Notes: a model not told the origin generated them from the sequence alone. 64,000 bases of DNA from Thozetella sp. PMI_491 (GCA_021432635.1 MU270026.1:709311-773310), one strand, 5' to 3'; positions 48,229-59,828 are shown, counted from the stretch's first letter. Numbers and translations are program-made.

Positions 48229-50603
48229 ATGTCTGGTGTCATCCCCACCCCCGAGGACACAACCCCGGAGACATTCTCCGCACCCCCTGCCGGAGCTTCC
48301 TCACGGCCGTCGAAGCCGCAGCGCGTGCTGGCATGCGTGCTTTGTCAGCAGCGCAAGGTCAAGTGTGACCGCCGTTTCCCATGTTCCAACTGTACCAAGA
48401 GCGGCGCCCAGTGCGTGCCGGCCACCTTGACGCCTCGCCAGCGGAGACGTCGGTTCCCTGAGCGCGTCCTGCTGGAGCGTCTCCGTAAGTATGAGGACAT
48501 ACTCCGCCAGAACAACATCTACTTCGAACCCCTCCACGGGGATGCGACGGTGGGAGACAAGAACTCCCCCAATGACGACGCCATGTACCATTCGGACGAC
48601 GACCGGCCCGATCCTGGGCAGTCTCCCGCGACGACGGAAAGGTCTGAGCGGACCTTCGGCCATAAGTACGCGCTGCCCCCGCATGCCTGATACACCTACC
48701 ATCGCGTGGCTGACTCGAACTCACAGGAGCTTTTGGAGAGCCTTGAACCAAGGAGTACGACAGCACTTCTTGCCCTCATTTGGCTGGCGATGATGCTGAC
48801 AATATATCTATAGCTTGCTGATCAAGGCTACGATAGTGATGACTCCTACGATGGCGTGCACGAAGTCTCGGTGAGAAAGGCGTGGGACCAGCTGTATCCT
48901 GACACCGAAAGCCTGCTGCCAGGTGCCCGCAAGTCGACAGTGGATCTCTCCACCCTGCACCCGGAGCCGGTCCAGATCTTCCGCCTCTGGCAGATCTACC
49001 TAGATAATGTTAATCCGGTGCTTAAGCTCACCCACACACCGACCCTCCAAACACTCATCATTGAGGCCGCCGGCAATGTCAGGCAGATCAACCCTAACCT
49101 CGAGGCGCTGATGTTCAGCATCTACTGCGTCGCCATCTCAAGCCTCGACGACGAGGAATGTCAGAGCACATTCAATACCTCGAATGACGAACTCCGGACG
49201 CGCTATCAGTTCGCCTGCCAGGAGGCTCTGTCCAATTGTGGATATCTGCGTACGAACGATCTCAACTGCCTGACAGCATTTCACCTGTACCTAGTGAGCC
49301 GCCCCCCTGTCCTCCTAGTTCCCGCTGTCCCAATTCTTGGCTCTAACGACTCCAGTTTTCGGCCGGCATATCAACCGATCCTAGGTCTCTATCCTCCATG
49401 TTCAGCATAGCGATTCGCATTGCGCGCCGCCTGGGTCTGCACAGTGAGCTGGAGAACAGCAAGTGCGGCACGCTTGAGGCCGAGCTGCGACGGAGGATCT
49501 GGTGGTCCCTCGTGCAAATCGATTCTCGTATTGGCGAGATGGCCGACTACAAGATGTCGACTATGTCTCCCATCTTCAACTGCCGAGTGCCTCTGAACAT
49601 GAACGACTCGGACCTCCGGGCGGAGATGAAGGAGTCGCCCGCGGTCGGCGTCAAGCCCACCGAAGCCATCTTCGCTGTAGTGCGGGCGGAACTAGCGGAT
49701 TATCTCCGCCACGCGCGATTCTATCTCGACTTCACTAGCCCGCGCCTACTAGCTGTGGCACGGCAGGCTCGACCGGATATGCCATCGGAGGGAGACGAGC
49801 TCGCGCCCCTAGAGAAGATGATTGAGGAGAAATACCTCAGGTTCTGCGACCCGGACAACCCGCTGCACTACCTGACTATCTGGGCCACACGAGCGTATAT
49901 TGCGAAAGCCCGCCTCGTGCAAGCCTACTGGAGGTGGACGAGCACGTCGGAGCCTGCGACCGAAGCAGATCGTGACACCATTCTCAAAGTAGCGGCGGAC
50001 CTGCTGGAAGCCGACACCAAGATCCTTAGCAATCCTCTCACAAAAGGGTACCGCTGGCTCTTCTCTTTCTACTTTCCCTTCCCGGCCTACATCCACGTAG
50101 TACAGGACTTGAAGCGGCGGCCGTTCTGCAACCTCGCCGACCGCTGCTGGGAGGTGCTGAGCGACAACTACGATGCCCGAACAGTTATACTTTTTCCCCG
50201 ATTCGCCCCCATCTTTAGGCTGTGGGCCAAGACGATTCTCGATGGGTGGAAGGCACGCGAAGCGGCAACTCTGCAGAATGGGGAGATTCCAGTGAAACCG
50301 AGGATCATATTAGAAGTCGAGGCCAGGTTAGCGGAGTTCGAGCAAGGCAACGACTCCGGGCAGTCAGACGGGTCCCCGTCTGCCGGAATGGACTTCTTCT
50401 CCTTCGCCATGCCGGGAGGTTTCGGCGATGGGGGTTTGCAGTTCGGAATGGGGGTCCCGCAAGGTGGCTTTGGGGGGACTTCAACTGGGACAGGAACCGA
50501 CGCGTTGACGGCCATGTCCGCGCAACCGCTCCTTGATGTCAACATGAGTCAGCTGGACTGGACGACCGCGAGCTGGGGTATGGGACCCCGCCGGGGCTGG
50601 TGA
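48229..50603 (+). CDS. Zn2Cys6 transcription factor with fungal-specific middle domain
   Basis: Four exons, 48229-48665, 48727-48754 (only 28 bp), 48814-49293 and 49356-50603, in phase, 730 residues. The zinc cluster has Cys36, 39, 46, 52, 55 and 62 (ACVLCQQRKVKCDRRFPCSN), with a basic linker RQRRRRFPERVLLERLRKYE and a short coiled coil. The middle homology region contains RLWQIYLDNVNPVLKLTH, then STDPRSLSSMFSIAIRIARR and RRRIWWSLVQID across intron 3. The C-terminus is Gly/Met-rich and may be an activation region. It acts in the nucleus and is transcribed away from a 14-TM exporter, which it may control. The tiny exon 2 is supported by phase and by branch sequences in both flanking introns. 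Confidence 0.9.
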
Positions 50604-52759
50604 GGAAAATGGGGGCGGGCATGGGCTTTGGTGCCATAGACGGTCCGGGATAGACCTGCTATTACGACCACGTGAGATGAGCCATCTCGGCTACGTTTAT
50701 GACGGTGCTGGCGTGTAGACTACGGCGTTCGCCACCACCCCCCTCTCTTTAGTCGGGCGCAACCCGCCCAATGCATCGCCGTTCTTAAAAATATAATAAA
50801 AACTCATTTGCAGTCAATCCGATTGTGTCTATGCTTCGTAAGTGTAGACCGCAAAGCTGTCCGCAAGCTTTGTGGCATTGCTGGGTATTAACGTCCGAGA
50901 CATCCTCTGGACAGCTTGTAGAATCCAAAGGCTTTTAACCATCCTACTAGGCTAAATCAGCCACTGGTTCTCTCGGAAAATACCTTAAGTCCGTCACGCC
51001 TTTGGCTAATTGTTATGATTTGGATGAAGCTCACCAATCTTCGTCACTGCTGTTGCTCTCGTCACTGCACACCATACTAAGTATCTTCGCTGTCCCAGCT
51101 AACCTGAAGTAACCGGACTATTACTCCTTTCCGCAGCCATTGCATCTAAGCCTGCTGTAACCTTGATGTACACAGACCTTGGAATCGATAGACATGTGTG
51201 TTCAGGCATAGGAAACGGAGATGAGGTTGCAAACCGCTGGCCAAGCTGCTGAGTGCGTCCAAGATCCATCATGCTTGGCGTCTTGGCCAAACGAGGGACC
51301 ACACTTTCGTCTATAAGGAGGGATATTTGCAATGCCACCATGCCGGAACCAGACTCCTCGTGGCTGAGCTGTGGGCGGGCCACAGTACATGCACAGATGC
51401 TGCGATTTCACCAGACGGGACGATACTGGCAGTCTCTTTTGCCAGTACAGTACTGTCTCTCGAAAACACGGATCGAGCAAGGAAGATGACAAGATGTCTA
51501 AAATGCGCCAAGTGATAAAATTCTTCTCAGCTTTTAGTGATCGATCCGGCAAAAGGCGCGGGAGTGAGGACGGCGAGGAGGACATGCAAAACACTCGACG
51601 TGGTCTGAAGTTGGCCACTGACACAGGCAATTACTGGGAGGCAGCATATTGGAGGACGCGACAAAAGCCTTCATCCGATCGGCCCAGCCGTTCAAGGCCC
51701 AAAGACCCGAAGGCTTCTTCCAGCCCTTTACGGAGAAGCACCGAGAGTCCCAGTACTCCATATTTGACTCCTCTGATATAACCATCACCAGCCCGGCAGA
51801 CATGAAATTCCATGCACAGATCAGTGAAAGATGCACAGAAGAGACTCAATCGTCCTTGCAGTACCATGGTTGCCCTTGGCTTCCACGTTAATTAATCAGT
51901 TGCCGGCCAATCGAGAATTGCTGATCGCGCCGAATCTTGCTGACTCCTAGCATGTCCTCATCCGAGACATGATCTAAGGCGGGTTAATAATGCCGCCTTC
52001 GCCGAGACGGCCGGTTGGAACCTCTGATCTGCGAAACGTAATGGATCGAAGCTGCGATGCTTCGGCATTACCCAAATCCCCCGAGTGGGATCGGCCGACC
52101 GAGAACTATCAAACCGCCGATGTTTAAAGCCATGCTCGACGACCTCCTCGACAAGCCCGAGCTTTACTAAGATAAGATGACCGTAAACTTCTATAATGAG
52201 TTTGGCTTTCGACATTTTGGCCTAGAATAGACAGCCTGAAGCCACTGTTTTAGTGTAAATTAAATTCATCTCTTTGAGGAACTCTTGTAACTTAAATACG
52301 TAGATAATACCCGAGGCTGGCCGTAAAGCTCAAGGTTTGGTTAGAGCGAGTTAGCGAGAAAGACAAAGCATAACCACTATGAATATCCTCTTGAAGATTC
52401 AGTTCAGTGTCTCGCGGAATAGTTAGGTTCTTGCACCATGGTCTGTATACTTTGAATCTATATTCAATAGGCAGTTTGGGTTTGGATCTGGCCGGGAAAC
52501 CTCCGCATTTCTTTTAAATGGCTAGTAGTTACTTGCGTACTGCTAAGAGTTAACTGAGACATAATTGGAAGGTAATGCATAGATGCTCCCTGCGAGAGGA
52601 AATCTTGCTGTAAACCAAGGTGTCAGCAGAAGCATAAATACTTCAACCGCCTACCAAAGGTGCCCCAAGAATTTCCGGCCAGCACAATCTTCACCATTTA
52701 CTTTCTTGCCCAAGGCTACCCTGAAAATATCTGCATCTATCCTTTCTCTATCTTTCAAA
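50604..52759. other. gene-poor interval with one weak ORF
   Basis: A forward frame whose in-frame ATG is at 51494 runs to 51781 (95 residues, MSKMRQVIKFFSAFSDRSGK) and is charged and Ser-rich in its C-terminal half. It has no recognised family. Reverse frames overlap it. The rest is AT-rich, and I see no further gene. Confidence 0.3.
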
Positions 52760-53132
52760 ATGAGAGTTCTCGACGTCCTAACGCTTGCTGTCGCCATGAT
52801 CCCGTATAGTTATGCAGCATGCGACAATGTGCATGGAGTTGACAATGGTCTACAAGGCTGGGGTTGTGAATGGTACAGCTGCAAGACGACTGATGCGTGG
52901 ATTGGCGACAAGGACGGCGATTTGACTCTCGCAGCCTGGACAAAGTGGAACAGCGCGGAGAATGCATATAAAGCTGGTGAAATCAGTAAGCAGTGCTACG
53001 ACGATTATGGGTGGGGTTGCATTACCGGATATAAGAGGCTCTGGTGTAAGACAGTGAGGACTACGGTAAGAACAATGTCTATTCGCATGCAAAGAAGTAT
53101 TTTCATGACTAATGATAATCTAGTATTACTGA
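52760..53132 (+). CDS. small secreted cysteine-rich protein (effector-like)
   Basis: Two exons, 52760-53065 and 53124-53132, give 104 residues. The last exon adds only Tyr-Tyr and the stop, after an intron with donor GTAAGA and acceptor AATCTAG. The signal peptide MRVLDVLTLAVAMIPYSYA is followed by a mature protein of about 85 residues with six cysteines (ACDN, GWGCEW, YSCK, KQCYDD, WGCITG, LWCK) and many Trp and Tyr. Size, secretion and an even cysteine number fit apoplastic effectors or antimicrobial-type proteins. It sits alone in an AT-rich, gene-poor stretch, typical for such genes. No named family is recognised. If the intron is not removed the frame extends to 53140. Confidence 0.65.
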
Positions 53133-54727
53133 TAAACTAGCATGAGATGGAGTGACCTCTTGGGGATACTATCAATTCACTCCTTAAGCTTATTTTCATT
53201 CTTTCGCTCCTTGAAAGAGCTAGCCTAGCCGTAGCTCTTATACTAAATACTATAATGAACTAGACACTCAGTCAAAGCCATTGACTAGCTCTCAAGCTGG
53301 TAATCCTACCAATACTTAATGATTACAGCTACTCCTGTGATTACCCATCTAGAATATATTATTTCTGTCTAGAAAGAGTATCCGGCAAAGAATGCTGCCC
53401 AACTACGTCCCTTCAAGTGCTAAAAATACTGGCTCTACCTCACCTTATACGCTGCCGCCTGCTCTTTCTTTTATGGCAAGCCTGTCGTAGAACTTTTACA
53501 TGAGGCAGACGAGCCGGAACTAGATGCAACTGTGTTCTCCTTATCCTGGCGTAAATTTTCCCTCACCTATCGGCGCTAATCGCTCTCTTTCTACCTATCT
53601 ACATGTGCTTCAGCTAGCTCTCATTAATGCCTGACAACTTGAATACCGCGAGAAAGAAAGCCGTTGCGATTGCTTCAGCTCAATCTCTTAAAGCTCCTTA
53701 AAGTCAAGACCAGGGTCGGCCTCTTTATTAGCTACTGGAGAGACAAGGGATAAGAGTGGATTCCTTATAGTTCAGTTATGAAGGACAATATAACTCTGGA
53801 GACAATTAGTAAAGGACTACAGACATCTTTAAACTTTTTAAATAATAATCGAGTAATCTTGGGTGAAATAGACACTAGAAAAGAGCCAACCAGATTTGTT
53901 GGGAACTGGTGCCTAATCAATGGCCTTAAGGCCAGTAGCTCCTCCTGGCGAGCCTTAAGCCGAGCTTCGATAACAGTAGTCCACCAGCAAGCAGCATCAC
54001 GATATAGCTTCTACTGTCGAAGTAAAGAACCACTATAACACTTATAACAAAAATGGAGCCAAAATCATCGGCATTGATAGCTATAATGGCTCGTGCTCAG
54101 AATCTTTTCTAATGTGTATAAAGGGTTGGCGAATTTGCAACCAACTTCATTCGACATCGATGAACAAGTTACTTGCTCGGCCTACAGGGCGCGGCTAGAC
54201 ACTAACGCAAGGTAGCTTGAGTCACGCCAAAATGCGGAGAGCGGTTAGCTCAATTAGGTTTGTCGGGATAGCTCTTGTGTGCCGGGGCCCTTTCGAAGAG
54301 GACGAGTGGAGGAAAGAGGGCGCGGAGTACAAATAGAAGGTTCATGATCTGGCTACTGTCGTGTATTTGGGCATAAAGGTCACATACTCGAGCGCCCTGG
54401 GCGGGCTTAACTCAATCAAGTGTTACTGGAGCGAGTGGGTTCGGTATCCCTCATCGCCAAAGGCTAGTGGAACGAATGGAACTCGGCCTAGCCGTTTTGT
54501 AAAGCTTGGCGTACTATGCCCAGCATCTACATAAACCAGCTGTCGGCTCCTGATGCCAGGAATATGAACGGACGGTGTCGTTCGACTCAGTCTCGACGAG
54601 CAAGTGCGAAGACCGTACCGGCCAAACCGCAACGAGGATGACGGTTCCCTCATCATCGGGTGGCGAGACTGCCCCCAGCGCCCTCGTGGGCCTATGCAAT
54701 ACCCCCACCCCTGGGATTCCATACTTC
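53133..54727. other. AT-rich decayed DNA
   Basis: Frequent stops in all frames and many CTA/TAG steps suggest mutated repetitive DNA. A forward frame at 53778-54038 (SKGLQTSLNFLNNNRVILGE) could be a transposon relic, but I cannot name a family. No intact gene. Confidence 0.35.
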
Positions 54728-54883
54728 ATGCCGCTGCATCATCCGCTTGCTAGAACGCCGGTTGACCCATCCACGGCGCCGAAGCTCTTCCAGTCGATCA
54801 CAATCCGCAGGCTCACTCTACCGGATCGAATATTTGTGGGTGCGCCCTGCGCCGATATAGCTGCGGGACAAGGAAAATGTTAA
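54728..54883 (+). pseudogene. N-terminal remnant of an old-yellow-enzyme (NADH:flavin oxidoreductase)
   Basis: The 51-residue frame starts MPLHHPLARTPVDPSTAPKL and continues FQSITIRRLTLPDRIFVGAPC. This matches the first strand and loop of OYE-type enzymes (LF.PI.IR..TL.NRI...P.C). The frame then stops and AT-rich sequence follows, with no sign of the TIM-barrel body, FMN-binding residues or catalytic Tyr. It is a truncated remnant. Confidence 0.5.
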
Positions 54884-55316
54884 CACTTAGTTTCCTTGAA
54901 ATGCGCATACAGGTCTTGCCTATGTGCTAATACTTGTCGATTAACGGCTATATTAATAACTACTATGTGGTATACCATGGCTCTACTATGTAGCGAGGAC
55001 CTAGCCTTGTATGTATTAAGGCACTAACTCTACCGCTAGAGAGGAGACTCACGCCTACATATGCGGGGATATAGAAGGACTTGTACAAGGAATATTAGAA
55101 GTATGTTATAGACCTTATATATAACTAGCTATAGTTATACAAGGTAATTTATCTTAATAATTGTGCGATGTCAGAAAGCCCCAGCTCTATTGCCAAATAA
55201 AGTCGCGATCCCGCAGGTGAAATGGATTGCCGGCGGCATTGGTTCTTCCCAAAGCTTGCATGCATGAGAATAATCAAGCATATGGTATGGGGCGTTGGCG
55301 TGGGAGGATTTACTAG

Positions 55317-55459
55317 GGGAGACGGCCTTGAGCCTTGGAAGGGTTAAATATTGCAGTGAAGTTGGGGTGTCACAGGAGCGCCCACTACCCTCCTAAAAAC
55401 TACGTAGTCAGATCCTGCCAAGAGGAGACAGCCTTGGAGGGGTTAAATATTGCAGTGAA
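55317..55459 (+). repeat. direct duplication ending GGGTTAAATATTGCAGTGAA
   Basis: A segment running GGGAGACGGCCTTG through to GTTAAATATTGCAGTGAA (55317-55360) recurs at 55422-55459 as GAGGAGACAGCCTTG through the same end. The second copy lacks a short internal stretch. A related end, TGAAATATTGCAGTGAAGT, occurs at 44574-44592. Confidence 0.7.
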
Positions 55460-55689
55460 ACCCCCGCCCGGACCGCGCTCCCCGATGACAGGCAGCTGGT
55501 GGCGGAGTTGGCTCGCCCCATGCGTGAAATCGCGGTGAAGATTCTTGTCAAAGGATCTCTGGAGATACAGCAGCCGAGCAGGCCTTATCAGTGATTTTTG
55601 GCAATTGAGGAGTTTCATGGAACCACAGCACCAACCGCCCCTCCCCCCCCTAAAAAAAATGACTACTGGGAACTCCGGTTACCGGTGTG

Positions 55690-55877
55690 CTCGTTACTAG
55701 AAACGCTCAGTGCACCTCCGAAGGTCTCCAGGAACCCCAGCCAGGGCTGCACTCGTTACCCAGAATGCTCAGAGGTCCCTCGTAAAGCTACTAGGAACGC
55801 TGATTGCAGCTGCTCTCGTTACTAGAAATGCTCAAAGGGCCTCCGCCGGCGACCAGTCTGCGGGTGCCATATGTCTA
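55690..55877 (+). repeat. three-copy imperfect minisatellite, period 62-63 bp
   Basis: Units begin CTCGTTACTAGAAACGCTCA (55690), CTCGTTACCCAGAATGCTCA (55752) and CTCGTTACTAGAAATGCTCA (55815). Each is followed by a CCTC block, and the first two by a (C/T)AGGAAC block and GCTGC before the next unit. Unit spacing is 62 and 63 bp. No protein features were assigned to it. Confidence 0.75.
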
Positions 55878-56471
55878 GCAACGCGATCCCAGGGTGCTGT
55901 GATAGCCGATAACACGGTACCACGAGTGTATTTTGTCTAGTAACAAGACTGTGGGATCTCCCACTCCAGTGCACTAACTGTGCATGGTGCTCGCTTGGAG
56001 GCTAATTGCCTCACGCAGGACAGAGCTATTTGCCTGCCTAAGGCCCTTAAGGTACTTTTGATGACATAGTATGCTTCGAAGACACGACGAGAAAGGGGGT
56101 GTGCTAGCGCGAAATGTCGTTTTCGGAGTTGGATCGAAAAGGGAGCAAAGAATGGGGTTTCGTGGGCAGACGGCGCAAAATTCGGCCGCCCCACTCCAGT
56201 GCTGGGGCCTGCAGCCTGAACCTCTGCTGCAGTTTTGGTGTGCTGTCCCCGGGCTTTCGGGTGCGAGGGTCTCGAGCTGATACCCGCGGACCCACAAAAG
56301 CCAACCCGTGCTTGCAGTCGGGTTGTATTATTGACCGTATGTGAAGATGTAAATGATTCGATATAAAATGGCCTCGTGGCCCATTCACCCATATACCTCG
56401 CCGAGCACTGCCATGGCAATCATCGAAATTTTGACACAGTCTAGTCAGCCGGAAGCCAACTGCCATCCACC

Positions 56472-58264
56472 ATGCCAGAAAGCGTTGAAAGGACGGCCGA
56501 GTCAAGGCACTCCGATAAGTCTGCCATGGAGGTAGATTCGAAAGCAAACGATGGAGATGTCGAGAAGGGAGCCGCACCCGATGGAGGAGCAGAACCTGAG
56601 GAGCCAAAATCGGCAGCGGAAGAAGATCACGACAAGATCTACCCGGCGGCCAAGCAAACCGCCGTCATCATGATTGCCTTATACATGACTATCTTTCTAG
56701 TTTCCCTGGTAATTATACATCTAATCCCTAAGTTGTGTTCAACTCGTTGGAAGCTAACCCATATCCACAGGACCGAACTATCCTCGCTACTGCGATCCCC
56801 CAAATCACCGACGAGTTCCACTCGATCGACGACATTGGCTGGTATGCCAGCGCCTACATGATGACCGCCTGCGCCTTCCAGCTCCTCTTCGGCAAGATTT
56901 ACACGTTTTACTCTTCCAAATGGGTCTTCCTCGCCAGCATAGCCATCTTCGAGCTCGGCTCTCTCCTCTGCGCCGTGGCCCCCAACTCTCCTGCCTTCGT
57001 CGTTGGGCGCGCCGTCGCGGGTCTCGGCTCCGCCGGTGTCATGGCTGGCATGGTCATGCTGACGGTCGACCTCATACCCCTCCGCAAGCGCCCCATGTGG
57101 CAGGGGGTCGCCGGGTGCGTCATGCTCGTCTCGGCCGTCGTGGGGCCGCTGATCGGCGGCGCCTTTACCACGAAGCTGACGTGGAGGTGGTGCTTCTACA
57201 TCAACCTACCCGTGGGCGGTGCGGCCATCCTCGTCATGGCCTTCTTGCTCCCGGCCAACGGGCCCGCCAGGGTTGGCCACAAGGACGACAAGCCGCCCAC
57301 CCAAAAGCTCTCCCTTCGCGAAAAGTTCGAGCAGCTCGACCCCATCGGGACACTCTGCTTCCTGCCTGGCATCGTCTGCCTGCTGCTCGCGTTGCAGTGG
57401 GGCGGGTCGACCTATGCATGGAGCGACGCCCGCATCATCGTCCTCTGGGTACTCTTTGGCCTTCTCACCATCGCTTTTGCGGCAGTGCAGGTATGGAAGC
57501 AGGACAAGGCCACGCTGCCCCCGCGCATCCTCAAATACCGCAGCGTGACCGCCAGCACGTGGTTTGCCTTCTGCATCAGCGGGTCCATGACCACCGTCTC
57601 CACCTTCCTCCCCCTTTGGTTCCAGGCCATCCAGGACGTCAACGCCATCGACTCCGGTATCCGGCTACTGCCGTTTATAGCCGCTCTCATCGTAGCGAGC
57701 ATCATCGCGGGTGGCGGCGTTAGCGCGATCGGGTACTACACGCCGTTCCTAATTCTTTGCTCCATCATTATGTCGGTCGGCGCGGGACTCCTCACCACCC
57801 TGCGAGTGGACGCCAGCCAGGCGATCTGGGTCGGCTATCAGATCATCTTCGGCTTTGGCACCGGTCTCGGCCAGCAGCAGGCAGGGCTCGCCGCCCAGAC
57901 CGTGCTGCCGTCCAAGGACGTGCCGGTTGGCGTGTCGCTCAAGTTCTTCGGCCAACTACTGGGCGGCGCCATCTTTGTTTCAGTCGGCCAGAACGTGCTG
58001 AGCCAACGGCTCGTGTCTGGCCTGACTGCGCTCAACATCGAGGGGCTGGACCCATCGGTCATTGTGAGCCTCGGGGCCACAGAGCTACGCCACTACGTGC
58101 CCGAGCAATATCTCGAACAAGTATTGCGAGTATACAACGACGCCCTCGATGGTGTCTTTTTGGCATGCACCGTATTGGCGGCCTTGTCCATCACTGGGGC
58201 ATTGCTGACGGAATGGAAGAGTGTGAAAGGGAAGGCCATTGGCAAAGGGGGTGGTGGTGCATGA
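56472..58264 (+). CDS. MFS transporter, DHA2 (14-TM) drug:H+ antiporter type
   Basis: Two exons, 56472-56708 and 56771-58264, in phase, 576 residues. An acidic cytosolic N-terminus precedes TM1 (MIALYMTIFLVSL), then intron 1, then DRTILATAIPQITDEF. GRAVAGLGSAGVMAG and LTWRWCFYINLPVGG follow, with about fourteen hydrophobic segments. Intron 1 is at exactly the same codon and phase as in the exporter at 45314-47143; the second intron of that gene is absent here. It is likely a plasma-membrane exporter of toxins or secondary metabolites. No biosynthetic core enzyme lies next to it in this window. Confidence 0.93.
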
Positions 58265-59603
58265 CGAAGCACATGCTAGGCTACCTTGGGGAATCCAAGG
58301 AGATTGTATCATATCCTGTATATATGAGAAAGAAACCCTCATCACTTCTCGAGACATTAGGTCTATTCAGCCCGTTCCCCCTGTTTTGACAGTTCAAAAA
58401 TAACTGTTAAATTGCCTGTCCGGTAGGTCTGTAATCTAGGTCCTGGCGTCGGGCCGCTTTGGGGTTAGCGCTATTTGAACAAGGAACCTTTGCCTCGCCG
58501 CCTAAGGCTTCTCACCACCGGCCGCCGGCCACAAATGAGATCTAGCTGCCCCCTAGAGCTTGTTCGTGCCTCTCCCTTGCACTTTTTACTCCTCCTCCTC
58601 CCCTCCTTCCCCCCCCCTCTCAGCCATACGTAGCCTCTGGAGCTTTCTCGTATTGCCTGGCTTATACGGTACGACGTAGTCGGTCTAAAGGTAGCCTCTT
58701 ACCGGCCTCTAAGGGGCCACGCCTACAAGCTTTAACAGCTGGCCTACCATTGGTAAAGACCGCGAAGGTCGCCTATAACTACCACCTTCTAACGATTAGG
58801 GAGAGAGGCTTCTTGTCGCTTTGCAAGGGAGATCATAGGCAGCTCGACCCGACCGAGCCGCAGAAGCGGGCTCTGGCTTTGTTCAAGTTGTGCGAGAGGG
58901 ATGGTATCCTTAGGTGAGGGTACCAGGGGGAGCAAGGAGGGCTACGTGTTTACAGTGAACTTCAACAAGTACATATGCTCGTTAAATATGCTTGTTAGGT
59001 GTTTTATATTTCCAAATATCACGGCCCTTAATAACAAACCTACACACACGTAATATAGTGAGGGCGCAAAAGAATTTACCATCATCCCACGACACTCAAG
59101 AAAGTTCATTCCTTTCATAACAGTCCAGTTTCAATAAATTCAGCCCCATGGCAGTATTACCATTTATCACTCGTTGCGACTTTCAGGGCTGGGATGAGCA
59201 TCCCTCTCGGGAAAGTGGTCTTCGGCATCTACTCTGCATTAGCGGTGAAACCTAACATCTTGGAACCATTACCGTTCTTTCGCTTTGCTAGTCGGACACT
59301 TATCAGCCAGCCGACCAGAGCAAGCCCAGTCATGGCAAGAATGTTGGCCAAGGCTATAATCTCGACTTTTGACCAGTGATCCATTGCTGGTGCTGTGAAG
59401 TAGAAGCTAAGCTGAAATTCTATTCGTGATCGGACTGGTGAGTCGTCGCAGAGTTTAGAAAATGAGAATAAAAGCAAGGTTTGGTGACGCTGTTGCCCAA
59501 CATACTTCGCCAGTTTCACTTCGGCGTGGGATTTTGGCCGGGCAATGTCGATTTATATGTTCGAAATAACAAATAAAGGTTTTAGGGAGCCCTTTCCTAT
59601 TTC
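58265..59603. other. intergenic with two weak coding candidates
   Basis: A forward frame ending at 58917 is open for over 80 codons without an ATG and reads protein-like (TAKVAYNYHLLTIRERGFLS, then PTEPQKRALALFKLCERDGI); it may be a relic of an unknown gene. On the reverse strand 59384-59229 encodes 51 residues beginning MDHWSKVEIIALANILAMTG with one hydrophobic segment and a basic tail, possibly a tiny membrane protein. A pyrimidine tract occupies about 58570-58622. Confidence 0.3.
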
Positions 59604-59828
59604 AGAACCGGCATCCTGATGCAGTTCATCCACGATCCCTATCGTCTTGCTCAGTCTCATGCACTACGCTGTCTTTAGAACCGGCATCTCAATTCTCTGC
59701 CCCCAGGCAGGATACCTAACTGGTCTAGCTGTACCCCGCTAACCCTTTTAAGAACCGGCATCCAAAGCTGCGTCCAGTTGGTGTCTCGAAATGTGGTACA
59801 GTACTAGCCCGTTTTGGAAGCCGGCATC
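59604..59828 (+). repeat. four spaced copies of a 12-bp motif AGAACCGGCATC
   Basis: AGAACCGGCATC occurs at 59604-59615, 59677-59688 and 59751-59762, and as GGAAGCCGGCATC at 59816-59828. Spacing is 73, 74 and 66 bp. Each copy is preceded by a T-rich stretch. The intervening sequence is only weakly similar. This may be a degraded 73-bp tandem repeat or an array of binding sites; it lies 210-440 bp upstream of the regulator gene at 60040. Confidence 0.7.

Larger units (their letters stand above)
54884..56471. other. AT-rich then repeat-bearing upstream region of the second exporter
   Basis: 54884-55160 is strongly AT-rich and probably mutated repeat DNA. 55200-55900 holds the duplications listed separately. 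The reverse 160-167-codon frames between 55937 and 56607 have no domain and overlap the exporter start. CCCG-GGCTTT-CGGG at 56248-56261 resembles the Zn2Cys6-type sites seen upstream of the first exporter. Confidence 0.4.

Noticed and set aside
53133-54060. AT-rich stretch considered as a transposon or other mobile-element relic
   Set aside because: No recognisable domain or terminal repeats visible; left as unclassified decayed DNA.
55937-56607. 160- and 167-codon reverse frames
   Set aside because: No family features, overlapping each other and the start of the exporter gene.
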